The notes under the pieces: generated by a model
What the model was told of the DNA's origin: nothing
Database searches by the model: none
The model's input: only the letters and a program-made list of their open reading frames with translations
Program-made: the position numbers and the translations under genes
Origin: Spelaeicoccus albus
GTDB lineage: Bacteria > Actinomycetota > Actinomycetes > Actinomycetales > Brevibacteriaceae
Direction: 5' to 3'
NCBI RefSeq assembly: GCF_013409065.1
Contig: NZ_JACBZP010000001.1
Location: forward strand, 1,240,001-1,304,000
Length of the DNA: 64,000 nucleotides
Shown: positions 50,137 through 58,703 of the stretch, piece after piece
How positions within the stretch are numbered: position 1 is the first letter of the stretch
Layout: each line of letters opens with the position of its first letter

Positions 50137-50883
50137 TTATTCGTCTCTCAGGACGGCGAACGAGACATCGTAGCGGTCGGCGCGATAGATGCTGACGGTT
50201 CGCTCGATGGGATGGTCGCGGCGATTCAGGCCGATGCGCCGTATCCGCAGAGCAGGACTGCCCGGCGCAATGTCCAACAGCGCAGCATCTGCTCCGTCGA
50301 CGGACGTAGCGGTAACGACTTGTTCCGCCCGAGCCGGCCGCTCGCCATAGCGGGCCAGCTTTTCGTAGAGGGACCCTTCCAAACCGCCTTCCAACAAGCC
50401 GGGTACGCCGGCCGCCGGCAGGTACACCGACTCCAAGCACATCGGGGAGTCGTTGGCCAATCGCACCCGGATCAGTCGCACGACTGGTTCATCGGCAGCA
50501 ATCTGCAAGTCGGCGCCGATTTCGGCCCCCGCGGGGACTTCGTCGGCAGTCACGATACGTGAGCCGGGTCGCCACCCACGCTCGCGCATATCTTCGCTAA
50601 ATGACGTCAGCGATAGCGACTTGGACACGGTGGTGTTTGAGACGAACGTCCCCGCGCCCTGTACGCGGTAGACGAGCCTCTTGTCCTCCAGCGATCGCAG
50701 CGCTCGGCGCACTGTCGTTCTGCTGACGCCGTATTGTTCGGCGAGTTCGCGCTCGGTAGGAAGCGCCTCGTGGGCTGCTAGGTTCGCGACAACAGCCTGA
50801 AGGCGTCGACGAAGCCCTTCGTACACGGATCCGTCGGTAGTGGCCCGAGTGGCGGGTTTCTCCGACGCTGTGTGTTCGACCAC
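50137..50883 (-). CDS. GntR/HutC-family regulator with UTRA domain
   Basis: A 248-residue regulator. The N-terminal winged helix (about residues 20-88) has LPTERELAEQYGVSRTTVRR followed by LRSLEDKRLV and the wing VQGAGTFV. The C-terminal UTRA domain (about 105-245) binds small effectors such as sugars. It is divergent from a sugar porter gene whose promoter region carries a perfect 26-nt palindrome, so it most likely represses that porter and itself until its sugar or derivative is present. Confidence 0.93.
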   Translation of the reverse strand: MVEHTASEKPATRATTDGSVYEGLRRRLQAVVANLAAHEALPTERELAEQYGVSRTTVRRALRSLEDKRLVYRVQGAGTFVSNTTVSKSLSLTSFSEDMRERGWRPGSRIVTADEVPAGAEIGADLQIAADEPVVRLIRVRLANDSPMCLESVYLPAAGVPGLLEGGLEGSLYEKLARYGERPARAEQVVTATSVDGADAALLDIAPGSPALRIRRIGLNRRDHPIERTVSIYRADRYDVSFAVLRDE

Positions 50884-50905
50884 TGCCCCTCCTCGCCAAT
50901 CGTCG

Positions 50906-50919
50906 AGATAACGGTATCT
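50906..50919. promoter_or_regulatory. Small palindrome before gntR gene (possible operator)
   Basis: AGATAACGGTATCT has AGATA/TATCT arms around ACGG, 23 bases before the GntR start. A nearby ACCAATGTTA resembles one arm of the larger palindrome at 50993-51018. It may be an autoregulatory site. Confidence 0.4.
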
Positions 50920-50992
50920 ACCAATGTTAGCTGATAGGGCGGATTAGGTCCGATATTGAGGGCGAAACTCTTGCCATCGGCCCGAACTGGGT

Positions 50993-51018
50993 GCAATATT
51001 GGTTAACACCAATATTGC
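50993..51018. promoter_or_regulatory. Perfect 26-nt operator-like palindrome before sugar porter
   Basis: GCAATATTGGT and ACCAATATTGC are perfect 11-nt inverted arms around TAAC. The palindrome ends 18 bases before the porter ATG, just ahead of its AGAGGGAG ribosome site, and is AT-rich in a GC-rich genome. It is the obvious binding site for the divergent GntR regulator. Confidence 0.7.
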
Positions 51019-51036
51019 TTTTAGAGGGAGAAATCC

Positions 51037-52452
51037 ATGTCCGCCGAACAGCATTCGCCCGGTGCTCCGGCACCCGGGTCGGACACTCAGACGGGTAACG
51101 GGCCCAGCCGTGCCGGAGTTGTCCTGGGCATCACGATCATCGTTGGACTTGGCGGCTTCCTCTTCGGCTACGACAGCGGCGTGATCTCGGGAGCGCTGAA
51201 GTTCATCACCCAAGACTTCCATCTCTCTGCCGGCGTGTCCGGGCTCGTTGTCAGCTCCATCCTGGTCGGTGCCATGGTCGGTTCTCTGAGCTCGGGCCGG
51301 CTCTCCGACCGTTACGGACGGCGCACAATCATCATCGTGGCTGCCCTCGCGTTCGTGGTCGGCGCCGTCCTTGCCGCCCTGGCGCCATCCGTTGCGATAC
51401 TCCTGGCAGCACGCGTTATTTTGGGTCTTGGGATTGGCGCCGCATCGGCCTTGGTGCCGGTATTCATCGCCGAGGTCGCCCCGCCGGCCACCCGTGGACG
51501 ACTCGTAGCCGTCAATCAACTTCTCATCACCATTGGGATTGTTGCCGCTTACGTGGTCGGATACGCGTTCACGGACTCTCATAACTGGCGTGCCATGTTC
51601 GGGGTCGGGGCAATACCGGCGCTTGGCTTGGGGATCGGTATGTTCTTCATGCCGGAGAGCCCCCGCTGGTTGCTGGCCCGCGGCCGAGAGGGTCGCGCTC
51701 GCGCCGTCCTGACCAAGCTGCGGCCGAGCGCCGCGGCAGTCGAAGCCGAGCTAGCGGAGATCGGGCAGGTCCGACCCGATCATGGAACACGTTTGAAAGA
51801 TCTCGCCAAACGGTGGATGGCACCGGCGCTCATTGCCGGAATCGGGCTTCAGGTCCTCGGGCAGGCCACGGGCGTCAACACGGTCATTTATTATGCGCCG
51901 ACGATTTTCGGCCATGCGGGACTCGGAGCCTCGACGGCGATATTGGCCACCGTCGGTATTGGAATCGTCAATCTGGTCATGACCGTCGTCGGGATGATGC
52001 TTGTCGATCGCATCGGCCGCAGGCGGCTCTTGATCTCGGGCGTCACCATTATGACCGTCGCTCTCGTCGTGCTCGCCCTGACTCTGTCGATCGCCGGGCT
52101 TTCCGATACGACCGGGCTTGTCGCGTTCATCTGTATCGCCGTGTACATCGCGGCAGTTGCAGCGAGCCTGGACGTCGTGGTGTTCATCATCCCGTCGGAA
52201 ATCTACCCGCTGCGAGTGCGCGGTACCGCTATGAGTGTCACATTGTTCTCCAACTGGGGGATGAATTTCGTCGTCTCCTTGACCTTCCTGACGTTGTTGC
52301 AGGCGCTGGGGACCGCCGGAACGTTCTGGCTGTATGCCGCACTGTGCGCCGTCTTGGTGATCTTCACGCTGAAGTTCATTCCCGAGACCCGCGGGCGCAG
52401 CCTGGAGGAAATCGAGCGGGACTTTCACGGCGGCACCGTCGCCGAAAGGTGA
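51037..52452 (+). CDS. MFS sugar porter (xylose/inositol permease-like)
   Basis: A 471-residue, 12-helix proton-coupled sugar symporter of the sugar porter family. All key motifs are visible: GLGGFLFGYDSGVISGAL in helix 1, GRLSDRYGRRTIII after helix 2, PESPRWLL after helix 6, the sugar-contacting LQVLGQATGVNTVIYYAPTI in helix 7, and PETRGRSLEEIE at the end. The TGA stop lies inside the left arm of the hairpin at 52448. It is divergent from the GntR gene and likely induced by its substrate. Confidence 0.94.
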   Translation: MSAEQHSPGAPAPGSDTQTGNGPSRAGVVLGITIIVGLGGFLFGYDSGVISGALKFITQDFHLSAGVSGLVVSSILVGAMVGSLSSGRLSDRYGRRTIIIVAALAFVVGAVLAALAPSVAILLAARVILGLGIGAASALVPVFIAEVAPPATRGRLVAVNQLLITIGIVAAYVVGYAFTDSHNWRAMFGVGAIPALGLGIGMFFMPESPRWLLARGREGRARAVLTKLRPSAAAVEAELAEIGQVRPDHGTRLKDLAKRWMAPALIAGIGLQVLGQATGVNTVIYYAPTIFGHAGLGASTAILATVGIGIVNLVMTVVGMMLVDRIGRRRLLISGVTIMTVALVVLALTLSIAGLSDTTGLVAFICIAVYIAAVAASLDVVVFIIPSEIYPLRVRGTAMSVTLFSNWGMNFVVSLTFLTLLQALGTAGTFWLYAALCAVLVIFTLKFIPETRGRSLEEIERDFHGGTVAER

Positions 52453-52495
52453 ATGGATGCCCGGTTACTCGCCAGTAACCGGGCATCCATTCACC
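52448..52495. terminator. Hairpin terminator overlapping the porter stop, related to the palindrome family
   Basis: Perfect 22-nt arms (52448-52469 and 52474-52495) flank CGCC. The porter stop codon is inside the left arm. The right end (CCATTCACCACTCGGCGG) closely resembles the arms of the palindromes at 2581 and 7926, suggesting a diverged member of that family. It lies between convergent genes and may end both transcripts. Confidence 0.7.
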
Positions 52496-52528
52496 ACTCG
52501 GCGGAGGGTTACGGCCATTCGTAGCCGG

Positions 52529-53545
52529 TCAGCGCTCGCTGTCCAGCTCCGACATGGCGGCGTCGGGATAGCGTTCGCCGTGCACGGCGCCGGGCGGTAC
52601 CAACTTCGTGATTTCGGCCAGGTCGTCGCTGGTCAAGGTCACCCGGTTGCTGTCGACGAGCGACTGCACCTGGGACGTGCGGCGCGAACCGACGATCGGC
52701 ACGACGTGCTTGTCCTGTGCGGCGACCCACGCGATTGCCAGTTGCGCGAGCGTCGCACCCTTGGCCTCTGCGATGGTACGCAGCGGTTCGACGAGGGCTT
52801 GATTGTGAGCAAGGTTCTCGCCCTGGAAACGCGGGAACACGCTGCGGGCGCCGCCCGTCGTCCCTCCGCCGAGGAGCCCCTTGCCCAGCACGCCGTACGC
52901 CGTGATGCCGATACCGAGCTCGCGGCACGTCTCGAGAATCCCGTTGCTTTCGATGCCGCGGCTGAGCAGCGAATATTCGATCTGGACGTCGCTGATCGGA
53001 GCCACCGCTGCTGCTCGCCGGATCGTGTCGGCCCCGACCTCGCTGAGCCCGATGTGCCGAACGTAGCCGTCGTCGACCAAATCCTTCACGGCCCCGACCG
53101 TGTCCTCGATCGGCACGTCCGGATCAAGCCTGGCCGGTCGGTAGATGTCGACGTGATCGGTGCCCAGGCGCTGCAGTGAGTAGGCGAGGGACGTCTTGAC
53201 ATTCGCCGGCGAGCCGTTGAACCCCTGCGGAAGACCGGACGGCGTCAGCTGCGCGCCGAACTTCACCGAGAGCACGACGTCGTCGCGGCTGCGCTCGCGC
53301 AGCGCCCGTGCGATGAGCATCTCGTTGTGGCCGGCGGCGTAGAAGTCGGCCGTGTCGATGAGCGTGCCGCCGGCGTCGAGGTAGGCGTGCACCACGGCGA
53401 CGGACTCGTCCTCGTCAACGTGACCGTACGCGCCGGACAGGCTCATGCCGCCCAGTCCGGGCGATGTGACCGCCGGCCCCGCGGCGCCGAGAGTCCGAAT
53501 GGTGAGTGTGTGGTTGCTGATCTGGTCTTCTGTGGAATTCGTCAT
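52529..53545 (-). CDS. Aldo/keto reductase
   Basis: A 338-residue NADPH-dependent reductase of the YdhF/AKR-13-like group, a TIM barrel. The start ATG 53545 is chosen because MTNSTEDQ begins after the divergent spacer; longer frames upstream enter the regulator region. The catalytic set is seen: Asp and Tyr in IDTADFYAAGHNE (about residue 70), Lys in VVLSVKFGAQ (about 97). The usual histidine position reads DIYRPARLDP, as in this subgroup. It is divergent from an MmyB-type regulator that is probably its controller. Confidence 0.9.
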   Translation of the reverse strand: MTNSTEDQISNHTLTIRTLGAAGPAVTSPGLGGMSLSGAYGHVDEDESVAVVHAYLDAGGTLIDTADFYAAGHNEMLIARALRERSRDDVVLSVKFGAQLTPSGLPQGFNGSPANVKTSLAYSLQRLGTDHVDIYRPARLDPDVPIEDTVGAVKDLVDDGYVRHIGLSEVGADTIRRAAAVAPISDVQIEYSLLSRGIESNGILETCRELGIGITAYGVLGKGLLGGGTTGGARSVFPRFQGENLAHNQALVEPLRTIAEAKGATLAQLAIAWVAAQDKHVVPIVGSRRTSQVQSLVDSNRVTLTSDDLAEITKLVPPGAVHGERYPDAAMSELDSER

Positions 53546-53645
53546 GACTCCAGCCTGACCCGCAAATGCTGTCGTGTGCAGGCCGAGATTATCCGGGGAG
53601 AGGTCCTCCCTGGATAAATGCCGGCCCAGCCCGCACGATGGGAGT

Positions 53646-54536
53646 GTGACCAACCGTGCGGAACTTGCCGACTTTCTGCGCCGGCGGCGTGAACTTCTCC
53701 GTCCGGCCGATGCGGGGCTCCCGGCGGGTCCGCGTCGGCGAACTCCGGGATTGCGCCGCGAGGAGGTGGCAATGCTCGCCGGTGTGTCGGTCGACCATTA
53801 CACACGGCTCGAGCAGGCTCGCGGGTCGTCGCCGTCCGCGTCCGTCGTCGGTGCCATCGCCGGTGCGCTGCAATGCGATTTGGACCAGCGTGACCATTTG
53901 TTCTATCTCGCCGGCTTGCCGCCACCGGCGCGCCGGGCGGGTGTGTATGTGCGTCCCGGGCTGATTGCGATGGCCGACCGGCTCGTCGACATCCCGGTGC
54001 TGATCACGACGGATGTGGGCGATGTCGTCTGGTCGAATGTGCTCGGCCGCAGCTTCCTCGGCAGCTGGCCGGAGCACGCGGACGCCGGGTCGGCGGGCTG
54101 GGATGCTGCCGGCGACGCGGGCGCTCGTCCGCGAAGCCGGAACGTGGTCTGGCGGTGGTTCACCGAGCCGTCGGCCAGGCCGATCGCCGAGCCGGAGTGG
54201 CCGCGGATCTCGGCCGCCCATGTCAGTGACCTCCGGGCGGTGTATGCCCGCCGCTCCGGCGATGCGGACGTCGCGTCGCTCGTGGCCGATCTGCTGGAGA
54301 CAAGCGCCGAGTTCCGTGAGCTGTGGGAGCGGCACGACGTCGCCGTTCACCATGAAGACGTCAAGACCATGATCCATCCGGAAGTCGGTGACGTGCAGCT
54401 ACGCTGCGAGATCCTCTTGTCGCCGGACGCGGGCATCCAATTGCTCGCGTTCTTCCCTCTCCCCGGCACGGACGCCGCGGAAAAGCTCGAGTTGTTGCGC
54501 GTGATCGGCACGCAGGAGTTCCAACCCGAGCGGTGA
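53646..54536 (+). CDS. XRE/MmyB-type transcriptional regulator
   Basis: A 296-residue regulator, paralogous in type to that at 26211-27050. The N-terminal HTH (about residues 8-70) contains TPGLRREEVAMLAGVSVDHY followed by TRLEQARGSSPS. The C-terminal ~200 residues form an MmyB-like ligand-binding domain (VYVRPGLIAMADRLVDIPVL, then FRELWERHDVAVHHE). GTG 53646 is preferred; upstream in-frame codons overlap the divergent promoter space. It shares a 100-base spacer with the aldo/keto reductase and probably regulates it. Confidence 0.9.
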   Translation: MTNRAELADFLRRRRELLRPADAGLPAGPRRRTPGLRREEVAMLAGVSVDHYTRLEQARGSSPSASVVGAIAGALQCDLDQRDHLFYLAGLPPPARRAGVYVRPGLIAMADRLVDIPVLITTDVGDVVWSNVLGRSFLGSWPEHADAGSAGWDAAGDAGARPRSRNVVWRWFTEPSARPIAEPEWPRISAAHVSDLRAVYARRSGDADVASLVADLLETSAEFRELWERHDVAVHHEDVKTMIHPEVGDVQLRCEILLSPDAGIQLLAFFPLPGTDAAEKLELLRVIGTQEFQPER

Positions 54537-54715
54537 CGCCGGCGAAGGTCAGCGGCCGGCGAGTTGTAAACCTACGACGACACTACGACGAGTGGCCGAC
54601 GTCCAGACTGTTCCTTGCCGACAGTCGGCATGACGTCAATCGGAGTCGACGCATATGTTGCGCGCATACCGGCAATGCGGGCTGTCCGGCTCCGGAGATG
54701 GCCACCGAGTACGGT

Positions 54716-55477
54716 TCACGGGGCGTAGTGGTCTCGGCAGATCCGGATGGCTTCGTCGACGCGGCGCGGCGGGCGGACGCCGGGCGGAAGCGCCGCCATG
54801 ATCGTGTTCACCGGCAACTCGTCGGAGACCGGCACATAAACCACCGAATTGCCATCAAACGCGACGCCGGTCTTGGGCCGGGAATTGACCACGGAATAAC
54901 CTAAGCCGCGCGCTACCAACGACCGAATGGTTTCCATGTTGGTGCTCGGCCAGCGGAGCTTGGGATCGACGCCGGCGTGCCGGATCATTGCCGTCACGCG
55001 CTCGATGGTGGGCGGCACATCAAGCAGAATTGCATGTTCGTCAGCCAGCTCGCGAAAGGATACCGACTCGCGGGCGGCGAACCGGTGATCGGCCGCCAGC
55101 ATCAAGTGCAGTCGCACCGGAGCGATAGTTTGACGGTCGATCCCGTCTATTCGCTGCAGCGAATACAGGAACGTGATATCGAGCCGCAGTTCGCCGCGCA
55201 TTTCGGCCCAATTCCCGCTGACCGCCGCATCGATTTCGCCGGTCAACGACAGAATGCGCCGGGCTCGGTCCGCCAGCTCCCGCCCCGCCGAAGTCGGGGC
55301 GATTCCTTTGGACCGCTTGCGAATCAAGAGTTCGACGCCGAGCACGTGCTCCAATTGCCCCATCGCCATCGAAGCCGCTGCCTGCGAGATATTGGCCTCG
55401 CGTGCGGCGGCAGTGACCGATCCGGTGTCGACAACCGTCACGAAGTACTCGAGCTGTCGCAGTGTAATGTCCGACAT
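54716..55477 (-). CDS. LysR-family regulator, apparently lacking part of the effector domain
   Basis: A 253-residue LysR protein; full-length relatives have about 300. The HTH is normal (residues 1-60: LEYFVTVVDTGSVTAAAREA then NISQAAASMAMGQLE). In the effector domain, GELRLD is followed almost at once by ITFLYSLQRIDGIDRQTIAP, whereas about 55-60 residues of the first subdomain normally lie between these landmarks. The frame is kept, so this looks like an in-frame deletion. The start ATG 55477 follows AGGAG. It is divergent from the MBL hydrolase and MHS symporter genes. Confidence 0.85.
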   Translation of the reverse strand: MSDITLRQLEYFVTVVDTGSVTAAAREANISQAAASMAMGQLEHVLGVELLIRKRSKGIAPTSAGRELADRARRILSLTGEIDAAVSGNWAEMRGELRLDITFLYSLQRIDGIDRQTIAPVRLHLMLAADHRFAARESVSFRELADEHAILLDVPPTIERVTAMIRHAGVDPKLRWPSTNMETIRSLVARGLGYSVVNSRPKTGVAFDGNSVVYVPVSDELPVNTIMAALPPGVRPPRRVDEAIRICRDHYAP

Positions 55478-55568
55478 CAATTCTCCTGATGGTCGCGGTC
55501 AGCAACATTGTCTATGCAAAGTATGTGCCCGCGGTCACAATTGAGCTAATCAATCGTTGGGAGAAACA

Positions 55569-56591
55569 ATGACCTTAAGCAAGCAGCTCCGGCCCAGAGT
55601 CGTTGCCCTGGGTACGGCGGGCGGACCGAAGTGGTGGAAGTCGCGGGCCGGAGTACGCCGGGCGGGAATTGCCACCGCCGTCGTGGTCGGCGAAAAGTTC
55701 TACCTTGTGGACTGCGGACGCGGGGTTGGCGGGCAGCTCAGCCATGCCGGCCTCGACCTGGCGAACATGCGCGGAATCTTCCTCACACATCTGCATTCGG
55801 ATCACACGGTGGATTTGGCCGGCCTCGCCATCTTCGGCCTCTACGAAATGCTTGAGCGTACGGACGACCCGGTCCCTATCATCGGCCCGGGCAACCGCGG
55901 AATGCTGCCAATCGCTTCCCCGCGCGCCGCCATACCGCCGACGCCGCTCGCACCGAACTCGCCGACGCCCGGTACACGCGAAATGTTCGAGTTGTTGATG
56001 GCGGCTCATGCCACGGACCTCAACGACCGCATCATCGACAGCCTGCGGCCATCGCCGCTCGAGCTGTTCAACGCTTCCGATATCGAGATCCCCGGCGGCA
56101 TCGGCTACCACCCCAACGACTGCCCGACTCCCACGATGGAGCCGTTCGACATCTACGAGGACGACCTCGTCACGGTCTCGGCCATTCTCGTCGAACACCC
56201 GCCCATTGCGCCGGCGTTCGGCTTCCGTTTCGAAACCGAGGGCGGATCCGTCACCTTTTCCGGTGACACGACGTATACGCCGAACATGGCGACGCTGGCC
56301 CGCGGCACCGATCTGCTGTTCCACGAGGCGATCGACTTCGACTGGGTCGAAGCCGTCTACGCGAACAAGGCCGACGCGGCCTCCCGCGCATCGCGGGATC
56401 ACCATTACAAATCGCACACCAGCGTCCGGGACGCCGCGAAGCTCGCCTCGGAGGCGGGAGCCGGCCAATTGGCACTGCACCATCTGGTGCCCGGCAGCGC
56501 CCCCGATGCCACGTGGCAGCAGGACGCCGATCTCTTTGCTGGCCCCTTCCATGTTCCGAACGACCTCGACAGCATTCGACTTCGTCCGTAA
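55569..56591 (+). CDS. MBL-fold metallo-hydrolase
   Basis: A 340-residue metallo-beta-lactamase-fold hydrolase of the RNase Z/arylsulfatase-like group. The zinc motif is FLTHLHSDHTVDLAGL (about residue 78), with later ligands in SGDTTYTPN (Asp) and ALHHLVPG (His). A GAPPL-like N-terminus and a long insert near residues 120-190 are typical of actinobacterial members with unknown substrates. ATG 55569 follows GGGAGA. It is divergent from the LysR gene and 32 bases upstream of an MHS symporter, suggesting import and hydrolysis of an ester or lactone. Confidence 0.88.
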   Translation: MTLSKQLRPRVVALGTAGGPKWWKSRAGVRRAGIATAVVVGEKFYLVDCGRGVGGQLSHAGLDLANMRGIFLTHLHSDHTVDLAGLAIFGLYEMLERTDDPVPIIGPGNRGMLPIASPRAAIPPTPLAPNSPTPGTREMFELLMAAHATDLNDRIIDSLRPSPLELFNASDIEIPGGIGYHPNDCPTPTMEPFDIYEDDLVTVSAILVEHPPIAPAFGFRFETEGGSVTFSGDTTYTPNMATLARGTDLLFHEAIDFDWVEAVYANKADAASRASRDHHYKSHTSVRDAAKLASEAGAGQLALHHLVPGSAPDATWQQDADLFAGPFHVPNDLDSIRLRP

Positions 56592-56623
56592 CCTCCGGCC
56601 GTTCACCGTCAAGGAGACCAACC

Positions 56624-58027
56624 ATGCGCAACAGACCGAAATTCCAGGACAGTCCGGACGTCGCCGGGGCCACGGAGACAGCCAGTGAGACGGCCGCCGA
56701 GACGGCCACCGACGCGGCTTCGCCGAGCAACGCTGACGTCAATGACTCCGCAAGGCTGAACACCAAGGACATGCGGCGAATCCTGGCCTCGAGCTTCATC
56801 GGCAGCGCCGTCGAATATTACGACTTCATCCTCTATTCCGTCGCCGCCGCACTGGTTTTCAACCAAACGTTCTTCTCCGGACTGGGCCCGGGGTTCGCGC
56901 TTTTCGCCTCGTTCGCGACGCTGGCGATCGGATACGTGGTTCGACCCGTCGGCGGCATCGTCTTCGGGCATTTCGGCGACCGGATTGGTCGCAAGAAGAT
57001 GCTGGTCCTCTCCATGCTGTTGATGGGCGGGGCGACGACGGCGATCGGGTTGCTGCCGACGACTGCGCAAGCGGGGCTGATCGGCCCGATTGCGCTCATC
57101 GTGTTGCGCCTCATCCAAGGCTTCGCCGTCGGCGGTGAGTGGGGCGGTGCCGCCCTGATGGCGCTGGAGCACGCCCCGGCAAAGCGTCGCGGATTCGCAG
57201 CCTCCTTCGCCAATGCCGGCGGCCCGGCCGGCGCCATCCTGGCCACCCTCGTCGTCTCGGCGTTCACGATGGCCGCAGGCGATAAGTTCCTGGTGTGGGG
57301 GTGGCGGGTGCCATTCCTTATCAGCGCGGTGCTGATCATCGTCGGGCTCATCATCCGGCTAAAAATCGCTGAATCGCCGCTCTTTCAAAGACTGGTCGAG
57401 AAGGGAGAGAAGCGCAAGATGCCGATTTTGGACGTCGTCCGGAATCACCCTCGCGCCGTGCTCATCGCCCTGATGGCGACCATCAGCTTCTATTGCTGCC
57501 AAGGCATTCTCACGGTCTGGGGCGTCGCCCACGCCGTGTCGCAGGGTGTGGATCAGTCCGGCGTGCTCGACTTCAAGGCCCTCGGTGCCGCGGTCACGCT
57601 GGTCGTAACCTTCATCGCCGCGCGGCTCAGCGACAAGGTCGGACGTCGTCCGGTGCTAATGTCCGCGGGTGTCGCCGGGATCGTGCTCGCCTTCCCGACG
57701 ATCTGGCTGCTCGACAACGGCACCCTGTGGGGCTTTGCAATCGCGGACATCGTCGGCAACGGTGTCGTGCAGGGCTTCCTCTACGGGCCGATCGGGGCAT
57801 ATATCGCCGAACAGTTCCCCACTCGCCTGCGTTACAGTGGCGCGTCCTTGTCGTATCAGGGGGCGTCGATGATCGGTGCCGGGTTCACGCCGATGATCGC
57901 CAGTGGCCTCGTGATTGTCGGTGGAGGATCACCGTGGCTGGTGGCGGTATTCTGGATGGCGGTCTTGCTTGCCGGACTGCTTGCCGTGCGGGCCACTCCC
58001 GAAGGAGTCAAGGTCAACCTCGGCTAG
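56624..58027 (+). CDS. MHS-family metabolite:H+ symporter
   Basis: A 467-residue MFS carrier of the metabolite:H+ symporter family, which imports small organic acids. An extra N-terminal tail of about 45 acidic/threonine-rich residues precedes the domain. Family motifs are AVEYYDFILYS in helix 1, HFGDRIGRKKMLVLSM after helix 2 and GGEWGGAALMALEHAP in helix 5. ATG 56624 follows AAGGAG; the long frame upstream belongs to the hydrolase region. It is the second gene after the MBL hydrolase and convergent with marR. Confidence 0.92.
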   Translation: MRNRPKFQDSPDVAGATETASETAAETATDAASPSNADVNDSARLNTKDMRRILASSFIGSAVEYYDFILYSVAAALVFNQTFFSGLGPGFALFASFATLAIGYVVRPVGGIVFGHFGDRIGRKKMLVLSMLLMGGATTAIGLLPTTAQAGLIGPIALIVLRLIQGFAVGGEWGGAALMALEHAPAKRRGFAASFANAGGPAGAILATLVVSAFTMAAGDKFLVWGWRVPFLISAVLIIVGLIIRLKIAESPLFQRLVEKGEKRKMPILDVVRNHPRAVLIALMATISFYCCQGILTVWGVAHAVSQGVDQSGVLDFKALGAAVTLVVTFIAARLSDKVGRRPVLMSAGVAGIVLAFPTIWLLDNGTLWGFAIADIVGNGVVQGFLYGPIGAYIAEQFPTRLRYSGASLSYQGASMIGAGFTPMIASGLVIVGGGSPWLVAVFWMAVLLAGLLAVRATPEGVKVNLG

Positions 58028-58041
58028 TTCGGGCCGCACGG

Positions 58042-58575
58042 TTATTCCTCCGACACGAACGCGACGCGGCGGAGCAGGGCCTTCAAATGCAGCCTCTCTT
58101 CGTGTGTGAGAGGCGCCATCGACTGATCCTCGGCTTCGCGCACCGCGGCGCGGGCGTGATCGTAGAGCTCCCTGCCGGACGTCGTCGCGGCGACGACCTT
58201 CGAGCGGCGGTCGCGGGCGTCGGGTTCGCGCCGCACGGCGTCCCGCTTCTCCAAGCGGTCCACCAAGGACACGATCTGGCTGGGATCCAAATGCAGGAAC
58301 TCGGCCAGTTCACGCTGAGACGGCCCTTCGTCGCTGCACGCCAAGGCCAACACGCAATACGAGCTCACGCGCAGGTCCAGCGGGGCCAACATTGCGTTTG
58401 CCCGTGCCGTGCCGACCGAGCGCGCCCGTGCGGTGAGGAATTCGATCTCCGACGCCAGGTCCGTGGCCAGGAGGCGAAACGTGCCGTCGGCGGCAGCGAT
58501 CTGCTCGGCCCGATCGGATTCCTGGTTGAGCGGGGGCGATGACTGGGATGTATGCACGGATCCTCGTTCGTTCAA
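58042..58575 (-). CDS. MarR-family transcriptional regulator
   Basis: A 177-residue MarR regulator with a ~40-residue N-terminal extension. The winged helix is at about residues 80-140: GPSQRELAEFLHLDPSQIVS, then LVDRLEKRDAVRREPDARDR, where the last part is the DNA-contacting wing. It is divergent from the CoA-pathway operon starting at 58704. The spacer is AT-rich for this genome and contains GACAAC and GTTGTC as possible half-sites about 30 bases apart. Aromatic acids or their CoA esters are common effectors of such regulators. Confidence 0.92.
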   Translation of the reverse strand: MNERGSVHTSQSSPPLNQESDRAEQIAAADGTFRLLATDLASEIEFLTARARSVGTARANAMLAPLDLRVSSYCVLALACSDEGPSQRELAEFLHLDPSQIVSLVDRLEKRDAVRREPDARDRRSKVVAATTSGRELYDHARAAVREAEDQSMAPLTHEERLHLKALLRRVAFVSEE

Positions 58576-58703
58576 TTAGATGAAGAAGACAACCATTGAT
58601 TTATTCAAGAATATAAGTTGTCATTGGTTTCAAGTCCAGTTTTCATCACCACGAGCCGCACGGCAAATGGTCTCGATGCAGTACCCGACGCAGTAGGAGA
58701 GAA

